In this document: one piece after another, positions 52,071 through 60,550 of the stretch
Numbering within the stretch: the stretch's first letter is position 1
Layout of the letters: every line of letters begins with the position of its first letter
DNA from: Megasphaera sp. AM44-1BH
GTDB lineage: Bacteria > Bacillota > Negativicutes > Veillonellales > Megasphaeraceae
Length of the DNA: 64,000 bases
Direction of reading: 5' to 3'
Assembly: GCF_003467125.1 (NCBI RefSeq)
Contig: NZ_QSFA01000001.1
Coordinates: 62,001 to 126,000 of the forward strand
Program-made: the position numbers and the translations under genes
The notes under the pieces: generated by a model
Told to the model about the DNA's origin: nothing
What the model saw: only the letters and a program-made list of their open reading frames with translations
Databases searched by the model: none

Positions 52071-52105
52071 AAAAAAGGGCGGCAAGGCCGAGCCTTACCT
52101 GCCCT
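52071..52105 (-). terminator. Terminator between lpxA and lpxI
   Basis: On the minus strand AGGGC-AAGGC pairs with GCCTT-GCCCT around TCG, followed by TTTTTT. It starts about 10 bp after the lpxA stop and splits the lipid A genes into separate transcripts. Confidence 0.85.
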
Positions 52106-52114
52106 CATACATGT

Positions 52115-52927
52115 TCAATCCTTGGTTCCCCGCATAATGCCCCGTTCGGCATTGCGCAGGAAGCGCAGCAGATGTTCCACTTCTTCGCAGCTATCCAGCT
52201 CTTGTTCCATCTCAGCAATAGCCTGTCTCAGATTCAGGCCAGAACGATAGAGAATGCGGAAAGCTTTTTTTAATTCGCGCCGTACATCGTCGGACATGCC
52301 CGCCCGGGAAAGACCGACGCTGTTGAGCCCGATGACGCGTGCAGGCTGGCCGTCGGCAATGACAAAAGGCGGAATATCCTGCACGACTTTCGCCAGGCCG
52401 CCGATCATGCTGTTGCGCCCCACTTTGACAAACTGGTGAACACCGGCGATGCCGCCGATGACGACCCGGTCTTCTACAGTGACATGACCGGCCAGACCGG
52501 CACAGTTGCTCATGATGACGTGATTACCCACGACACAGTTATGAGCTACATGGGTACATGCCTGGAAAAGGCAGTCACTGCCGATGCGCGTTTCTTCCCC
52601 TTCACCAGTTGCAGTGCTGACCGTTACAAATTCACGGAAAACAGACCGGTCTCCGATGATCAGATAGCTCTTTTCACCATGATATTTCAAATCCTGTGGT
52701 TCTGATCCAATAGAACAGCTGGGAAAGAACCGGCAGTTCTCGCCGATAGTCGTCCAGCCGTCAATGGTGACATGAGCCATAATTTCTGTGCCTGCCCCGA
52801 CCTTTACATGGGGACCGATAACAGCGTATGGGCCTATTTTTACACCAGGACCGATTTCTGCTTGTGGATCTATAATAGCCGTTGGATGGATCATGCTCTG
52901 CGGCATGTTTTCTTTTTCCTCGGTCAT
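52115..52927 (-). CDS. lpxA: UDP-N-acetylglucosamine acyltransferase LpxA
   Basis: A 270-residue left-handed beta-helix acyltransferase, the first step of lipid A synthesis. Hexapeptide repeats (IHPTAIIDPQAEIGPGVKIGPYAVIG) fill residues 15-185; the catalytic His lies in QACTHVAHNCVVGNHV. The helical C-terminal domain follows. The ATG at 52927 has AAGGAG upstream. It lies 175 bp after fabZ and appears to have its own promoter. Confidence 0.97.
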   Translation of the reverse strand: MTEEKENMPQSMIHPTAIIDPQAEIGPGVKIGPYAVIGPHVKVGAGTEIMAHVTIDGWTTIGENCRFFPSCSIGSEPQDLKYHGEKSYLIIGDRSVFREFVTVSTATGEGEETRIGSDCLFQACTHVAHNCVVGNHVIMSNCAGLAGHVTVEDRVVIGGIAGVHQFVKVGRNSMIGGLAKVVQDIPPFVIADGQPARVIGLNSVGLSRAGMSDDVRRELKKAFRILYRSGLNLRQAIAEMEQELDSCEEVEHLLRFLRNAERGIMRGTKD

Positions 52928-52984
52928 TAGAGTCACTCCTTGCTACCCTGTCAGACCGACAGGTGCATAAATTATTATAGTAAT

Positions 52985-53013
52985 ATAATATAAAGTCTGA
53001 AAAAATATAGCAA
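52985..53013 (-). promoter_or_regulatory. Probable promoter of lpxA
   Basis: On the minus strand TTGCTA (53008-53013), a 17-bp spacer and TATTAT (52985-52990) lie in the AT-rich 175-bp gap between fabZ and lpxA. Confidence 0.55.
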
Positions 53014-53102
53014 AATATACCCGTGAAAAAGAGGAAATTACATTATATTATCTCTTATATCCACTTTTTTTCTCCCTATTTTGCATAAATACGGCTTATT
53101 TC

Positions 53103-53561
53103 TTACTTTCTGGGTTCCTGTCCCGGCATCAGGGCAAAGAGATATTCACCTTCAGCGCACAGGATATCCCCTACGTGGGACTGGGCTTTGACTTTTCCCA
53201 TGCGGCCCTTGATTTTCACGATGTCAGCCCGCATGACGATTTGGTCGCCGGGACGGACAGGATGACGGAAGCGGAGTTTATCGATTCCCGTAAAGAACGG
53301 AATGAGCCCGCGGTTTTCTTCCGGATACAAAAGGGCTACGCCGCCTACCTGAGCCATGGCTTCAGCCAGGAGCACACCGGGCATAACCGGTTTTCCCGGA
53401 AAATGTCCCTGGAAAAACAATTCATCAAAGGTCGCATTCTTAATGCCAATAGCGTATTTCATCGGTTCCAGTTCAATAATACGGTCTACGAGCAGCATGG
53501 GATAGCGGTGCGGTAATACTTCCATGATATCCGTTACTTCTAATGTCTTTTCGATTGCCAT
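53103..53561 (-). CDS. fabZ: 3-hydroxyacyl-ACP dehydratase FabZ
   Basis: A 152-residue hot-dog dehydratase of fatty-acid elongation. The catalytic His18 lies in LPHRYPMLLVDRI, and the Glu lies in the helix of GHFPGKPVMPGVLLAEAMAQ. It is the only fabZ in the window and sits between lpxC and lpxA, the Gram-negative arrangement, not in the fab operon. There it can balance 3-hydroxyacyl-ACP use between membrane lipids and lipid A. Confidence 0.97.
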   Translation of the reverse strand: MAIEKTLEVTDIMEVLPHRYPMLLVDRIIELEPMKYAIGIKNATFDELFFQGHFPGKPVMPGVLLAEAMAQVGGVALLYPEENRGLIPFFTGIDKLRFRHPVRPGDQIVMRADIVKIKGRMGKVKAQSHVGDILCAEGEYLFALMPGQEPRK

Positions 53562-53576
53562 CTGTAAATTCCTCCC

Positions 53577-54410
53577 TTAATTCATTTCTTCACTGATCTG
53601 GCGTGCCAGCATATTATTCAATTTATGACTGGATTTGACAGCAATGATATGTCCTTTCAAAGACCTGCCCAGGAGAGCCATGTCCCCGATGACATCCAGG
53701 ACTTTATGCCGGACCAGTTCATCGTCGCTCCGTAATACGGACAAGCATGTCGTATCATCATACACAATGGTATTTTCCAGCGTACCGCCTTTGCCAAGGC
53801 CCAGCTTTTTCAACATAGCCAGTTCTTTCGTAAAAGCGATCGTACGGGCAAAGGCTATATCGCGTATATAATTGTCTTTTGTGATTTCGGTGTCACTGAA
53901 CTGTACTCCCAGCAATGGATGGGGATTGATAGAAGTAAAGGTGATGCGGAATCCGTCGTAAGGAAGAATGGCAATGAACTTATCTTCTTCCTGTACCAGA
54001 TGCTGCCGGCGCACAGTCAGGACGCGCCGTGGCATATCCAGTTTCTGTATACCGGCCTGTTCAATCAGTCTGACAAAGGTCAGGCTGCTCCCGTCAGCGA
54101 CAGGCGGTTCAACAGAGTCCATTTCTACGATGCAATTATCAACAGCCATGCCCTGCAGCGCCGAAAGCAGATGTTCGACCGTAAATACCTTGGCCTCACC
54201 CTGCTCCAGTGTCGTCGCCCTCATCGTATTGGTCACATAGGCTAATTGTGCGGGTACCGATGGGTTACCTGCCAGATCGGTTCTGACAAATACGATTCCC
54301 GTGTCAGCCGGGGCCGGTCGTAATACCATGTGGACTTCATTGGCGGCATGCAGGCCGATGCCACTATACGAAACGGGCCGTGCCAGTGTTGTTTGTACCA
54401 CATTTGTCAT
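53577..54410 (-). CDS. lpxC: UDP-3-O-acyl-N-acetylglucosamine deacetylase LpxC
   Basis: The committed zinc enzyme of lipid A synthesis, 277 residues. Zinc ligands are His80 in FTVEHLLSALQG and the His/Asp of RHKVLDVIGDMALLG; HIIAVKSSH supplies the general-acid region. It is a stand-alone LpxC, not the LpxC-FabZ fusion of some phyla. The ATG at 54410 has AAGGAGGGG upstream. It is the first lipid A gene here; lpxD does not precede it. Confidence 0.97.
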   Translation of the reverse strand: MTNVVQTTLARPVSYSGIGLHAANEVHMVLRPAPADTGIVFVRTDLAGNPSVPAQLAYVTNTMRATTLEQGEAKVFTVEHLLSALQGMAVDNCIVEMDSVEPPVADGSSLTFVRLIEQAGIQKLDMPRRVLTVRRQHLVQEEDKFIAILPYDGFRITFTSINPHPLLGVQFSDTEITKDNYIRDIAFARTIAFTKELAMLKKLGLGKGGTLENTIVYDDTTCLSVLRSDDELVRHKVLDVIGDMALLGRSLKGHIIAVKSSHKLNNMLARQISEEMN

Positions 54411-54550
54411 ACCTACGCCCCTCCTTTCTGGATGCAAAATGTTTCTTTTTTATTCATACTTTTCTATTATACCTTATTTCAATCACAGTGACTAGTGAAA
54501 ATTTCACTTAGTGGCTGGTCCCCGGGCTGCCGTATCCCGGGTCCAGGAAA

Positions 54551-54590
54551 CGAAAAACTGCCGCTCCCACAAGAGGACGGCAGTTTTTCG
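54551..54590 (-). terminator. Intrinsic terminator of argGH
   Basis: A perfect 13-bp stem (CGAAAAACTGCCG / CGGCAGTTTTTCG, 14-nt loop) with a T-run lies 10 bp after the argH stop. Confidence 0.9.
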
Positions 54591-54599
54591 TTGCTGTGT

Positions 54600-56033
54600 T
54601 TATTTGATTAACTCATAGACAGAGGAAACCACAGAATTCCATGAATGGAGCTGTTCTTCTTCTCCTGTTACGACGGTTTTGCCGGAAGCAATCTGACGGG
54701 CTACCGATTCCGGTGCTGTGCCATTGTACGTACGGCGCTGGGCCACACAGGTTTCGATATCGAGATAATGATGGATATCTTCTTCAAAGAGCGGGCTCAT
54801 AGCCTGCAGTTCTTCCAGGCTGAGCTGCTGCAGCACTTTTCCGTGTTCAATGCAGTAATGCACGGCCCTGCCGACGACGGCGTGGGCTTCGCGGAAAGGC
54901 AGTCCTTTCTTTGCCAGATAATCGGCCATATCGGTCGCATTGGAGAAATCCTTTTCCAGCACGTCCCGCATGTGTTTGCCATTGACGGTCATCTTATCGA
55001 TCATCGCCGCATAGATGGTCAGTGCGAATTTCAGATTGTCGATAGCATCAAACACGCCTTCTTTATCTTCCTGCATGTCTTTGTCATAAGCCATGGGAAT
55101 GCCTTTCATCATGGTCAGTACAGCCATGAGATGGCCATAGAACCGTCCCGTTTTGCCGCGGACGAGTTCGCAGATGTCGGGGTTCTTCTTCTGCGGCATG
55201 ATAGACGACCCGGTGCAATGAGAATCGTCCAGTTCGATGAACTTGAATTCCGAGCTGGACCAGAGAATGAACTCTTCCGAAAGGCGGCTCAGGTGCATCA
55301 TGAGAACAGCGGCAAATTCGAGGAAGGCAATGATGTAATCGCGGTCACTGACGGCATCCATGCTATTATCATAGAGCTTGCCAAAATGAAGCACATCGGC
55401 TACATACGGCTGGTCCAGGGGATAGGTCGTGCCTGCCAGGGCGCCCGCCCCGAGGGGCATCCGGTCAGCCATATTCCAGGCAAACTGCAGATGCTCAAAA
55501 TCGCGGGACAGCATGGAAAAATACGCCATGAGGTGATGACTGAACAAGATTGGCTGGGCCCGCTGCAGATGAGTGTATCCCGGCATGATGACATCGCTGT
55601 ATTTTTCCGCCGCTTTCACGATGGATTGCTGCAGCTGGATGAGCAGCCCTGCTACGTCGGCAATTTCCCGGCGCAGGTACAGATGGGTATCGAGCGCTAC
55701 CTGGTCATTGCGGCTGCGGCCGGTGTGCAGGCGCTTGCCCGCTTCACCGATGGTATCAGTCAGCCGTTTTTCTATATTCATATGAATATCTTCCAGTTCG
55801 ATGGAAAACTCGAATTCATCATGTTCAATCTGTTCAAATATCTGTTTCAGGCCGTTTACGATGGCGTCTTTATCTTCATCAGAAATAATTCCCTGACGGG
55901 CCAGCATCGTCGCATGGGCGATACTGCCACAGATATCTTCTGCATACATACGGCAATCAAACTGAATAGACGCATTGAATGCTTCTACATTTTTATCCGT
56001 CGCCTTCGTAAACCGGCCGCCCCATAATTTCAT
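54600..56033 (-). CDS. argH: Argininosuccinate lyase
   Basis: Cleaves argininosuccinate to arginine and fumarate. The 477-residue protein begins KLWGGRFTKATDKNVEAFNAS and has the fumarase/aspartase-superfamily signature GSSIMPQKKNPD, with GRSRNDQVALDTHLYLR in the active site. It lies 14 bp after argG, the last two steps of arginine synthesis in one operon. Confidence 0.98.
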   Translation of the reverse strand: MKLWGGRFTKATDKNVEAFNASIQFDCRMYAEDICGSIAHATMLARQGIISDEDKDAIVNGLKQIFEQIEHDEFEFSIELEDIHMNIEKRLTDTIGEAGKRLHTGRSRNDQVALDTHLYLRREIADVAGLLIQLQQSIVKAAEKYSDVIMPGYTHLQRAQPILFSHHLMAYFSMLSRDFEHLQFAWNMADRMPLGAGALAGTTYPLDQPYVADVLHFGKLYDNSMDAVSDRDYIIAFLEFAAVLMMHLSRLSEEFILWSSSEFKFIELDDSHCTGSSIMPQKKNPDICELVRGKTGRFYGHLMAVLTMMKGIPMAYDKDMQEDKEGVFDAIDNLKFALTIYAAMIDKMTVNGKHMRDVLEKDFSNATDMADYLAKKGLPFREAHAVVGRAVHYCIEHGKVLQQLSLEELQAMSPLFEEDIHHYLDIETCVAQRRTYNGTAPESVARQIASGKTVVTGEEEQLHSWNSVVSSVYELIK

Positions 56034-56047
56034 CAGAAAATCGCTCC

Positions 56048-57280
56048 TTATTTATTCTTCTTTTCGTTCTTCTGCATCATCAGAGCACGCATGGTCAGCG
56101 GCAGGCCAAAGAGGTTGATGAAGCCGCCGGCATCTTTCTGGTCGTATACATCGTCTTCACCGAAGGTGACATATTCTTCACTGTAGAGAGAATAAGGCGA
56201 TGAAGAACCAGCGCTGATGATATTGCCTTTGTACAATTTCAGTTTAACCGTGCCGCTGCAGGTCTTCTGCGTTTCATCGACAAACGCAGCCAGAGCTTCG
56301 CGGAGCGGGGAGAACCACATGCCGTCGTATACGAGTTCTGCGTATTTATTGGCAACGTGTTCTTTGAAATGATAGGTAGCTCTGTCCAGTGTGAGATATT
56401 CCAGTTCTCTGTGGGCATACATGATGATGGCGCCGCCCGGGTTTTCATAAATGCCACGGCTCTTGAGGCCTACAAGACGGTTTTCTACGAGGTCTACGAT
56501 GCCGATACCGTTCTTGGCACCGATGGCATTGAGGGTCGTAATCAGTTCGAGAGCATCCATTTTCTTGCCATTGACCGCTACAGGAATCCCTTTTTCAAAG
56601 GTGAGTTCGACGTATTCCGGTGTATCTGGTGCTTTTTCCGGCTGTGTCGTGACCATATATACCATATCTTTCGGTGCATTGGCCGGATTTTCCAGGTCAT
56701 CGCCTTCATGGCTCAGATGCCAGATATTCCAGTCCATGCTGTACGGATAGGGATTTTCTTCCGATTTATAATCGACGGGAACGTTATGCGCTTCAGCATA
56801 TTTGATTTCGTCTTCCCGGGATTTCAGATCCCAGATTCTCCAGGGAGCAATCAGTTTGATTTCCGGAGCCAGGGCCTTGACGGTCAGTTCAAACCGCACC
56901 TGGTCGTTGCCTTTGCCTGTTGCACCATGGGCAATGGCGTCAGCGCCTTCTTTTTTAGCGATTTCAACGAGCTTTTTGGAAATCAGCGGCCGGGCAAAAG
57001 AAGTACCCAGGAGGTATTTGCCTTCATATACGGCATCGGCTTTGACGCAGGGCCATACATAGTCTTCCATGAATTCTTTCTTAATATCCATAATATAAGC
57101 TTTGGATGCACCCGATTTGATGGCCTTCTTTTCGATGGCTTCAAAGTCATCAGGCTGTCCTACATCGGCGCAGGCTGCAATGACTTCCGCACCAGGATAA
57201 TTTTCTTTCAGCCAGGGAATGATGCAGGATGTATCCAAACCACCAGAATATGCTAACACGATTTTTTTAATTTCACTCAT
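56048..57280 (-). CDS. argG: Argininosuccinate synthase
   Basis: Joins citrulline and aspartate using ATP. The 410-residue protein has the P-loop AYSGGLDTS (about 10-18), then [38 protein letters not shown] and [29 protein letters not shown] blocks of the family. It heads the argGH operon, divergent from the peptidoglycan glycosyltransferase gene. Confidence 0.98.
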   Translation of the reverse strand: MSEIKKIVLAYSGGLDTSCIIPWLKENYPGAEVIAACADVGQPDDFEAIEKKAIKSGASKAYIMDIKKEFMEDYVWPCVKADAVYEGKYLLGTSFARPLISKKLVEIAKKEGADAIAHGATGKGNDQVRFELTVKALAPEIKLIAPWRIWDLKSREDEIKYAEAHNVPVDYKSEENPYPYSMDWNIWHLSHEGDDLENPANAPKDMVYMVTTQPEKAPDTPEYVELTFEKGIPVAVNGKKMDALELITTLNAIGAKNGIGIVDLVENRLVGLKSRGIYENPGGAIIMYAHRELEYLTLDRATYHFKEHVANKYAELVYDGMWFSPLREALAAFVDETQKTCSGTVKLKLYKGNIISAGSSSPYSLYSEEYVTFGEDDVYDQKDAGGFINLFGLPLTMRALMMQKNEKKNK

Positions 57281-57337
57281 AATCGGTTCCTCCTCTAAAC
57301 ATCAGCAATTTGTGTCTTTCAACTGTCTACGTGTGAT

Positions 57338-57366
57338 AGTATACAACCTTTCGTAAAAATATGCAA
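57338..57366 (-). promoter_or_regulatory. Promoter of argGH
   Basis: On the minus strand TTGCAT (57361-57366), a 17-bp spacer and TATACT (57338-57343). No clear ArgR box was recognised around it. Confidence 0.65.
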
Positions 57367-57495
57367 GTATTTTGTATAAAAAATTTTCAATGGATTTTTC
57401 TTGACATAAAATTGCAGATAAACGGGCCGGAACAGGCAATAAACTGGCATTCTTCCCTATCAATATGATACAATATGATTATATCAGGAGGCTCT

Positions 57496-58272
57496 ATGAA
57501 AAAAAAATATCTTTTCATATTTATTATCGCCTTTATTCTCTGCGCTGCCTGGAACATCATTGCGGACACGCCAAAGACGGCGCAGCCGGCGTCTTCCAGC
57601 AAAACTGAACAGCACAATCTTGTATCTCTGCCTGACATGGGCATACAGGAAAAACTGTACCCCTATCTGCATTTCCACGCAGCTATGGAAGAACACCGGA
57701 AAAAAATCCCCGTGTACGTAGCCAGCGGCGCTATGCCCAAAAGCCTGAAAGAAGCCGTCGTCGCGACAGAAGACCGGCGCTTTTATGAACACGGCGCTAT
57801 CGACCCCATCGGCATTGCCCGGGCGGTCATGGTGAATTTTAATTCCGGAAAGACCCTGGAAGGCGGCAGCTCCATCAGCCAGCAGGTCGTCAAAAATACA
57901 TTTCTCACCCAGGAACGCACCCTGACCCGTAAAGCGCAGGAACTGATTCTCTCCATCCTCCTGGAACGGAATTACAGTAAGGATGAAATCCTGGAAATCT
58001 ATCTGAACACGGCTTACTTCGGTGCCAATGCGACCGGAATCGAGCAGGCCTGCCGCATCTACTTCAATAAAAAGCCGGAATATCTGACACTGGCCCAGTC
58101 CTCACTGCTGGCCGGACTCCTTCAGGCACCGAGTTATTACAATCCCCTGGAAAATTACGAAGCCGCCCGCAGTCGTCAAAAAACGGTCCTTGCGCTGATG
58201 GCCGAACAGAATTATATCACGGACCAGCAGGCAGAAAATGCATTCAAAGAAAGCCTGCGTCTCGAACGATGA
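57496..58272 (+). CDS. Monofunctional peptidoglycan glycosyltransferase (GT51)
   Basis: Polymerises lipid II into glycan strands. The 258-residue protein has an N-terminal membrane anchor (about 4-23) and a GT51 domain. The catalytic Glu92 lies in ATEDRRFYEHGAID, followed by GGSSISQQVVKN, LLERNYSKDEILEIYLN and QSSLLAGLLQAPSYYNP. There is no transpeptidase domain, so it is MtgA-like or a stand-alone GT51, not a class A PBP. AGGAG lies 5 nt before the ATG at 57496. A bidirectional terminator follows. Confidence 0.93.
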   Translation: MKKKYLFIFIIAFILCAAWNIIADTPKTAQPASSSKTEQHNLVSLPDMGIQEKLYPYLHFHAAMEEHRKKIPVYVASGAMPKSLKEAVVATEDRRFYEHGAIDPIGIARAVMVNFNSGKTLEGGSSISQQVVKNTFLTQERTLTRKAQELILSILLERNYSKDEILEIYLNTAYFGANATGIEQACRIYFNKKPEYLTLAQSSLLAGLLQAPSYYNPLENYEAARSRQKTVLALMAEQNYITDQQAENAFKESLRLER

Positions 58273-58275
58273 CAC

Positions 58276-58323
58276 AAAAGGAACCACGCATGATGGTAAA
58301 AACCTTCACGCATGGTTCCTTTT
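58276..58323. terminator. Bidirectional terminator between the GT51 gene and rex
   Basis: AAAAGGAACCA (58276-58286) pairs with TGGTTCCTTTT (58313-58323), with T-runs on either strand, between the convergent GT51 and rex genes. Confidence 0.82.
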
Positions 58324-58378
58324 ACGTTATAGTTTGTAGTCCCGGGTATGTAGTTTATAAAAGATAGCTTTACTATGC

Positions 58379-59017
58379 TCATTCCTGTGGTTTATTCGTC
58401 AGATAATAGGAAATCCGGCTCAGACCGATGGATAAATCTTCACGGAATACAAATATGCGGTCGGGCACGCTGAGCCGCAGGGGAGCAAAAGAAAGAATCC
58501 CCTTGATACCAGCTGCCACCATCTGATCGGCTACCTGCTGTGCCACGGCAGCCGGAGTCGTAATGATACCGATTTGTATGCCTTCACGACGCACAACTTC
58601 TTCCATTTCGGAAATCGGCGTGACCACGACGCCGCCTACATTCTGACCGATGATGCGGTGGTCCACGTCAAACAGACCCATGGTCCGGAATCCCAGGCGG
58701 CCAAAAGTCTTATAATTCGCAAGGGCCCAGCCCAGATGACCGATGCCGGCAATACCGATTTTCCAATGCTGCTGCAGGCCGATGATTTCCACAATCTGCT
58801 GACAGAGTTCGCTTACATAATAGCCGACACCTTTTTTCCCAAAGGCGCCAAAACAAGTCAGATCTTTCCGTATCTGTTCCGGCGTAATCCCCAGCCGTTC
58901 GCCAAGCTTTTCCGATGAGATGATATCTATGCCGGCATCCTGCAGCAACAATAAATCCCGATAGTACAGCGGCAGCCGTTCAATGACTGCATCTGATATC
59001 GCCTTTTTCTGTCTCAT
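58379..59017 (-). CDS. rex: Redox-sensing transcriptional repressor Rex
   Basis: Senses the NADH/NAD+ ratio and represses fermentation genes when NADH is low. The 212-residue protein has an N-terminal winged helix (about 7-75, IERLPLYYRDLLLL and GITPEQIRKDLTCFG) and a Rossmann domain with GIAGIGHLG (88-96). The ATG at 59017 has GGGAGG 8 nt upstream. A Rex-operator-like palindrome lies inside its promoter, so it is probably autoregulated. Confidence 0.97.
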   Translation of the reverse strand: MRQKKAISDAVIERLPLYYRDLLLLQDAGIDIISSEKLGERLGITPEQIRKDLTCFGAFGKKGVGYYVSELCQQIVEIIGLQQHWKIGIAGIGHLGWALANYKTFGRLGFRTMGLFDVDHRIIGQNVGGVVVTPISEMEEVVRREGIQIGIITTPAAVAQQVADQMVAAGIKGILSFAPLRLSVPDRIFVFREDLSIGLSRISYYLTNKPQE

Positions 59018-59093
59018 GGGCAGAACCTCCCCACTATATATCACGTTACACTCCGATATAAAATCAGATTAATCTGCTAACACTTCGACTCTA

Positions 59094-59122
59094 ATTATAT
59101 CTTATTGTGAATTATTTCGCAA
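59094..59122 (-). promoter_or_regulatory. rex promoter overlapping a Rex operator
   Basis: On the minus strand TTGCGA (59117-59122), a 17-bp spacer and TATAAT (59094-59099). The operator TTGTGAATTATTTCGCAA (59105-59122) matches the Rex consensus TTGTGAANNNNTTCACAA at all but one position and covers the -35 and part of the spacer. Its right part overlaps the last codons of the O-antigen-ligase-like gene. Confidence 0.85.
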
Positions 59123-60386
59123 ACTTTTTTTTCGCTCTTTTCCCATATTCTTCATGCATATTTGAAAAGAGGCCCAAAAGAAACCAGAGAGTAAGTGATA
59201 TCTGGGTACTAAATAAATCATAATCGCTGAAGCTGCTGACTGCTACGGCCAGAATGGAGGCTGCCGTCATCAGTGCCATGGCCCGTTCCTGGGGCTGTAT
59301 GCCCGGCAGGCGCAGAAAGCGGACGGCATAGACGGCGGCTCCGAAGAAGAGCCAGAAGAAGGCACAGAATCCGGCAATGCCTGTTTCTGCCAGGATATTG
59401 AGATACATGTTATGGGCATGGAAGATGGTGATGCCCGCCTGCTGTATCAGTTCATTGTATACGGGATATACGAACTTAAACGCCCCCCAGCCGATTCCCA
59501 GCATGGGATGGTCCCCCACCATCTGCAGAGCAGCCAGCCACATATCCATGCGCATGGATACAGACGTGTCGGCACTACTGTGATAAAAAATTGATAAGAG
59601 CCGGTGCGTGACGCCACCGTGATAGAAGGCCAGGAGAAAGGGGATGCAGAGGAAAGAAAGCCAGAGCCGTTTATCCCATACGAGGCCAAAAAAGAATACG
59701 AGCGCGCCGGCACTCAGCCAGGCACCACGGGAATAGGTCAGGATCAGACAGAGGGCCAGTGCCGCCAGCAGTGTCAGCAGAACTGCCATCTTCTTTGGGG
59801 CACGTTTTTTCACGATGAGCAGGGAAAAAGCCGCGCTGATTGCCATGAGCAGGAATTCCGACAGAAGATTGGGATTGTATAATGTAGAATACATGCGCCG
59901 CCGGAGCAGGGGAAACGCCGAATTATCGACCCATTCTTCTTCGTGGAGCGTCAGCATGTGAGCATACTGATATAAGCCGAATAAAACGACGACAGCTGCA
60001 CTGGCAAGGAAAACGAGCAAAAACAGGCGCCGTTCTTCGCCGCCGCGGACAAAGACGACGATGAGATTATAAAAGATAAAATACTGCAGCACCGTAAACA
60101 GATAAAAGGCCACGCCAAACAACGGCTTAGGCGATCCGGCCAGGGAAATAAAGGCCAGGACTGCAAACAATGCGGCAGGTTTGAACAGAGGCGTATCATG
60201 CCAGGAGGCTACAGGATATTTCCATATATACCGTGCTGCCAGAATCAATGCCAGAATTAAACAGGCTTCCATGGCGATAATCTGAAGGGGCATAAAAAAA
60301 ACAGTCCCCAAAAGCGCATACACTACATGTATGCGGGCTTTTTCCTGAGAACTGCTGGCTGTCGGCAATAGGGTCGTAAGTTTCAT
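59112..60386 (-). CDS. O-antigen ligase / Wzy-family polytopic membrane protein
   Basis: A 424-residue protein with about 10-12 TM segments and one large periplasmic loop (about 250-330). The loop contains MRMDMWLAALQMVGDHPMLGIGWGAFKFVYP and HAHNMYLNILAETGIAGF, the Wzy_C/WaaL signature with its conserved His. Members join O-antigen to lipid A core, polymerise O-units or glycosylate proteins; which one applies cannot be told. It lies apart from the LPS operon. GGGAGG lies upstream of the ATG. Confidence 0.9.
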   Translation of the reverse strand: MKLTTLLPTASSSQEKARIHVVYALLGTVFFMPLQIIAMEACLILALILAARYIWKYPVASWHDTPLFKPAALFAVLAFISLAGSPKPLFGVAFYLFTVLQYFIFYNLIVVFVRGGEERRLFLLVFLASAAVVVLFGLYQYAHMLTLHEEEWVDNSAFPLLRRRMYSTLYNPNLLSEFLLMAISAAFSLLIVKKRAPKKMAVLLTLLAALALCLILTYSRGAWLSAGALVFFFGLVWDKRLWLSFLCIPFLLAFYHGGVTHRLLSIFYHSSADTSVSMRMDMWLAALQMVGDHPMLGIGWGAFKFVYPVYNELIQQAGITIFHAHNMYLNILAETGIAGFCAFFWLFFGAAVYAVRFLRLPGIQPQERAMALMTAASILAVAVSSFSDYDLFSTQISLTLWFLLGLFSNMHEEYGKRAKKKFAK

Positions 60387-60465
60387 ATGTCATATCCTCC
60401 CAATTTAATTATACGAAGTTGTCAGGGAAAAGTCCAGTACGGCCCCGGCCGGACAGACAGCAGAA

Positions 60466-60504
60466 ACAGCCCCGGCATGAACGAAACGTTCATGCCGGGG
60501 CTGT
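60466..60504 (-). terminator. Strong hairpin after the CehA/McbA-like gene
   Basis: A perfect 18-bp inverted repeat (60466-60483 with 60487-60504, 3-nt loop) lies 46 bp downstream of the PHP-hydrolase gene. It is very stable but has only a short T-run, so a transcript-stabilising 3' end is as likely as classical termination. Confidence 0.6.
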
Positions 60505-60550
60505 CTGCAGCAAGCGCTTAGGGCACACTCAGTGTGTCAGAGCATCTCTT

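Noticed and set aside
57281..57495. ArgR boxes in the argG upstream region
   Set aside because: The region is AT-rich with several weak TNTATAA-like stretches, but no clear 18-bp palindrome.
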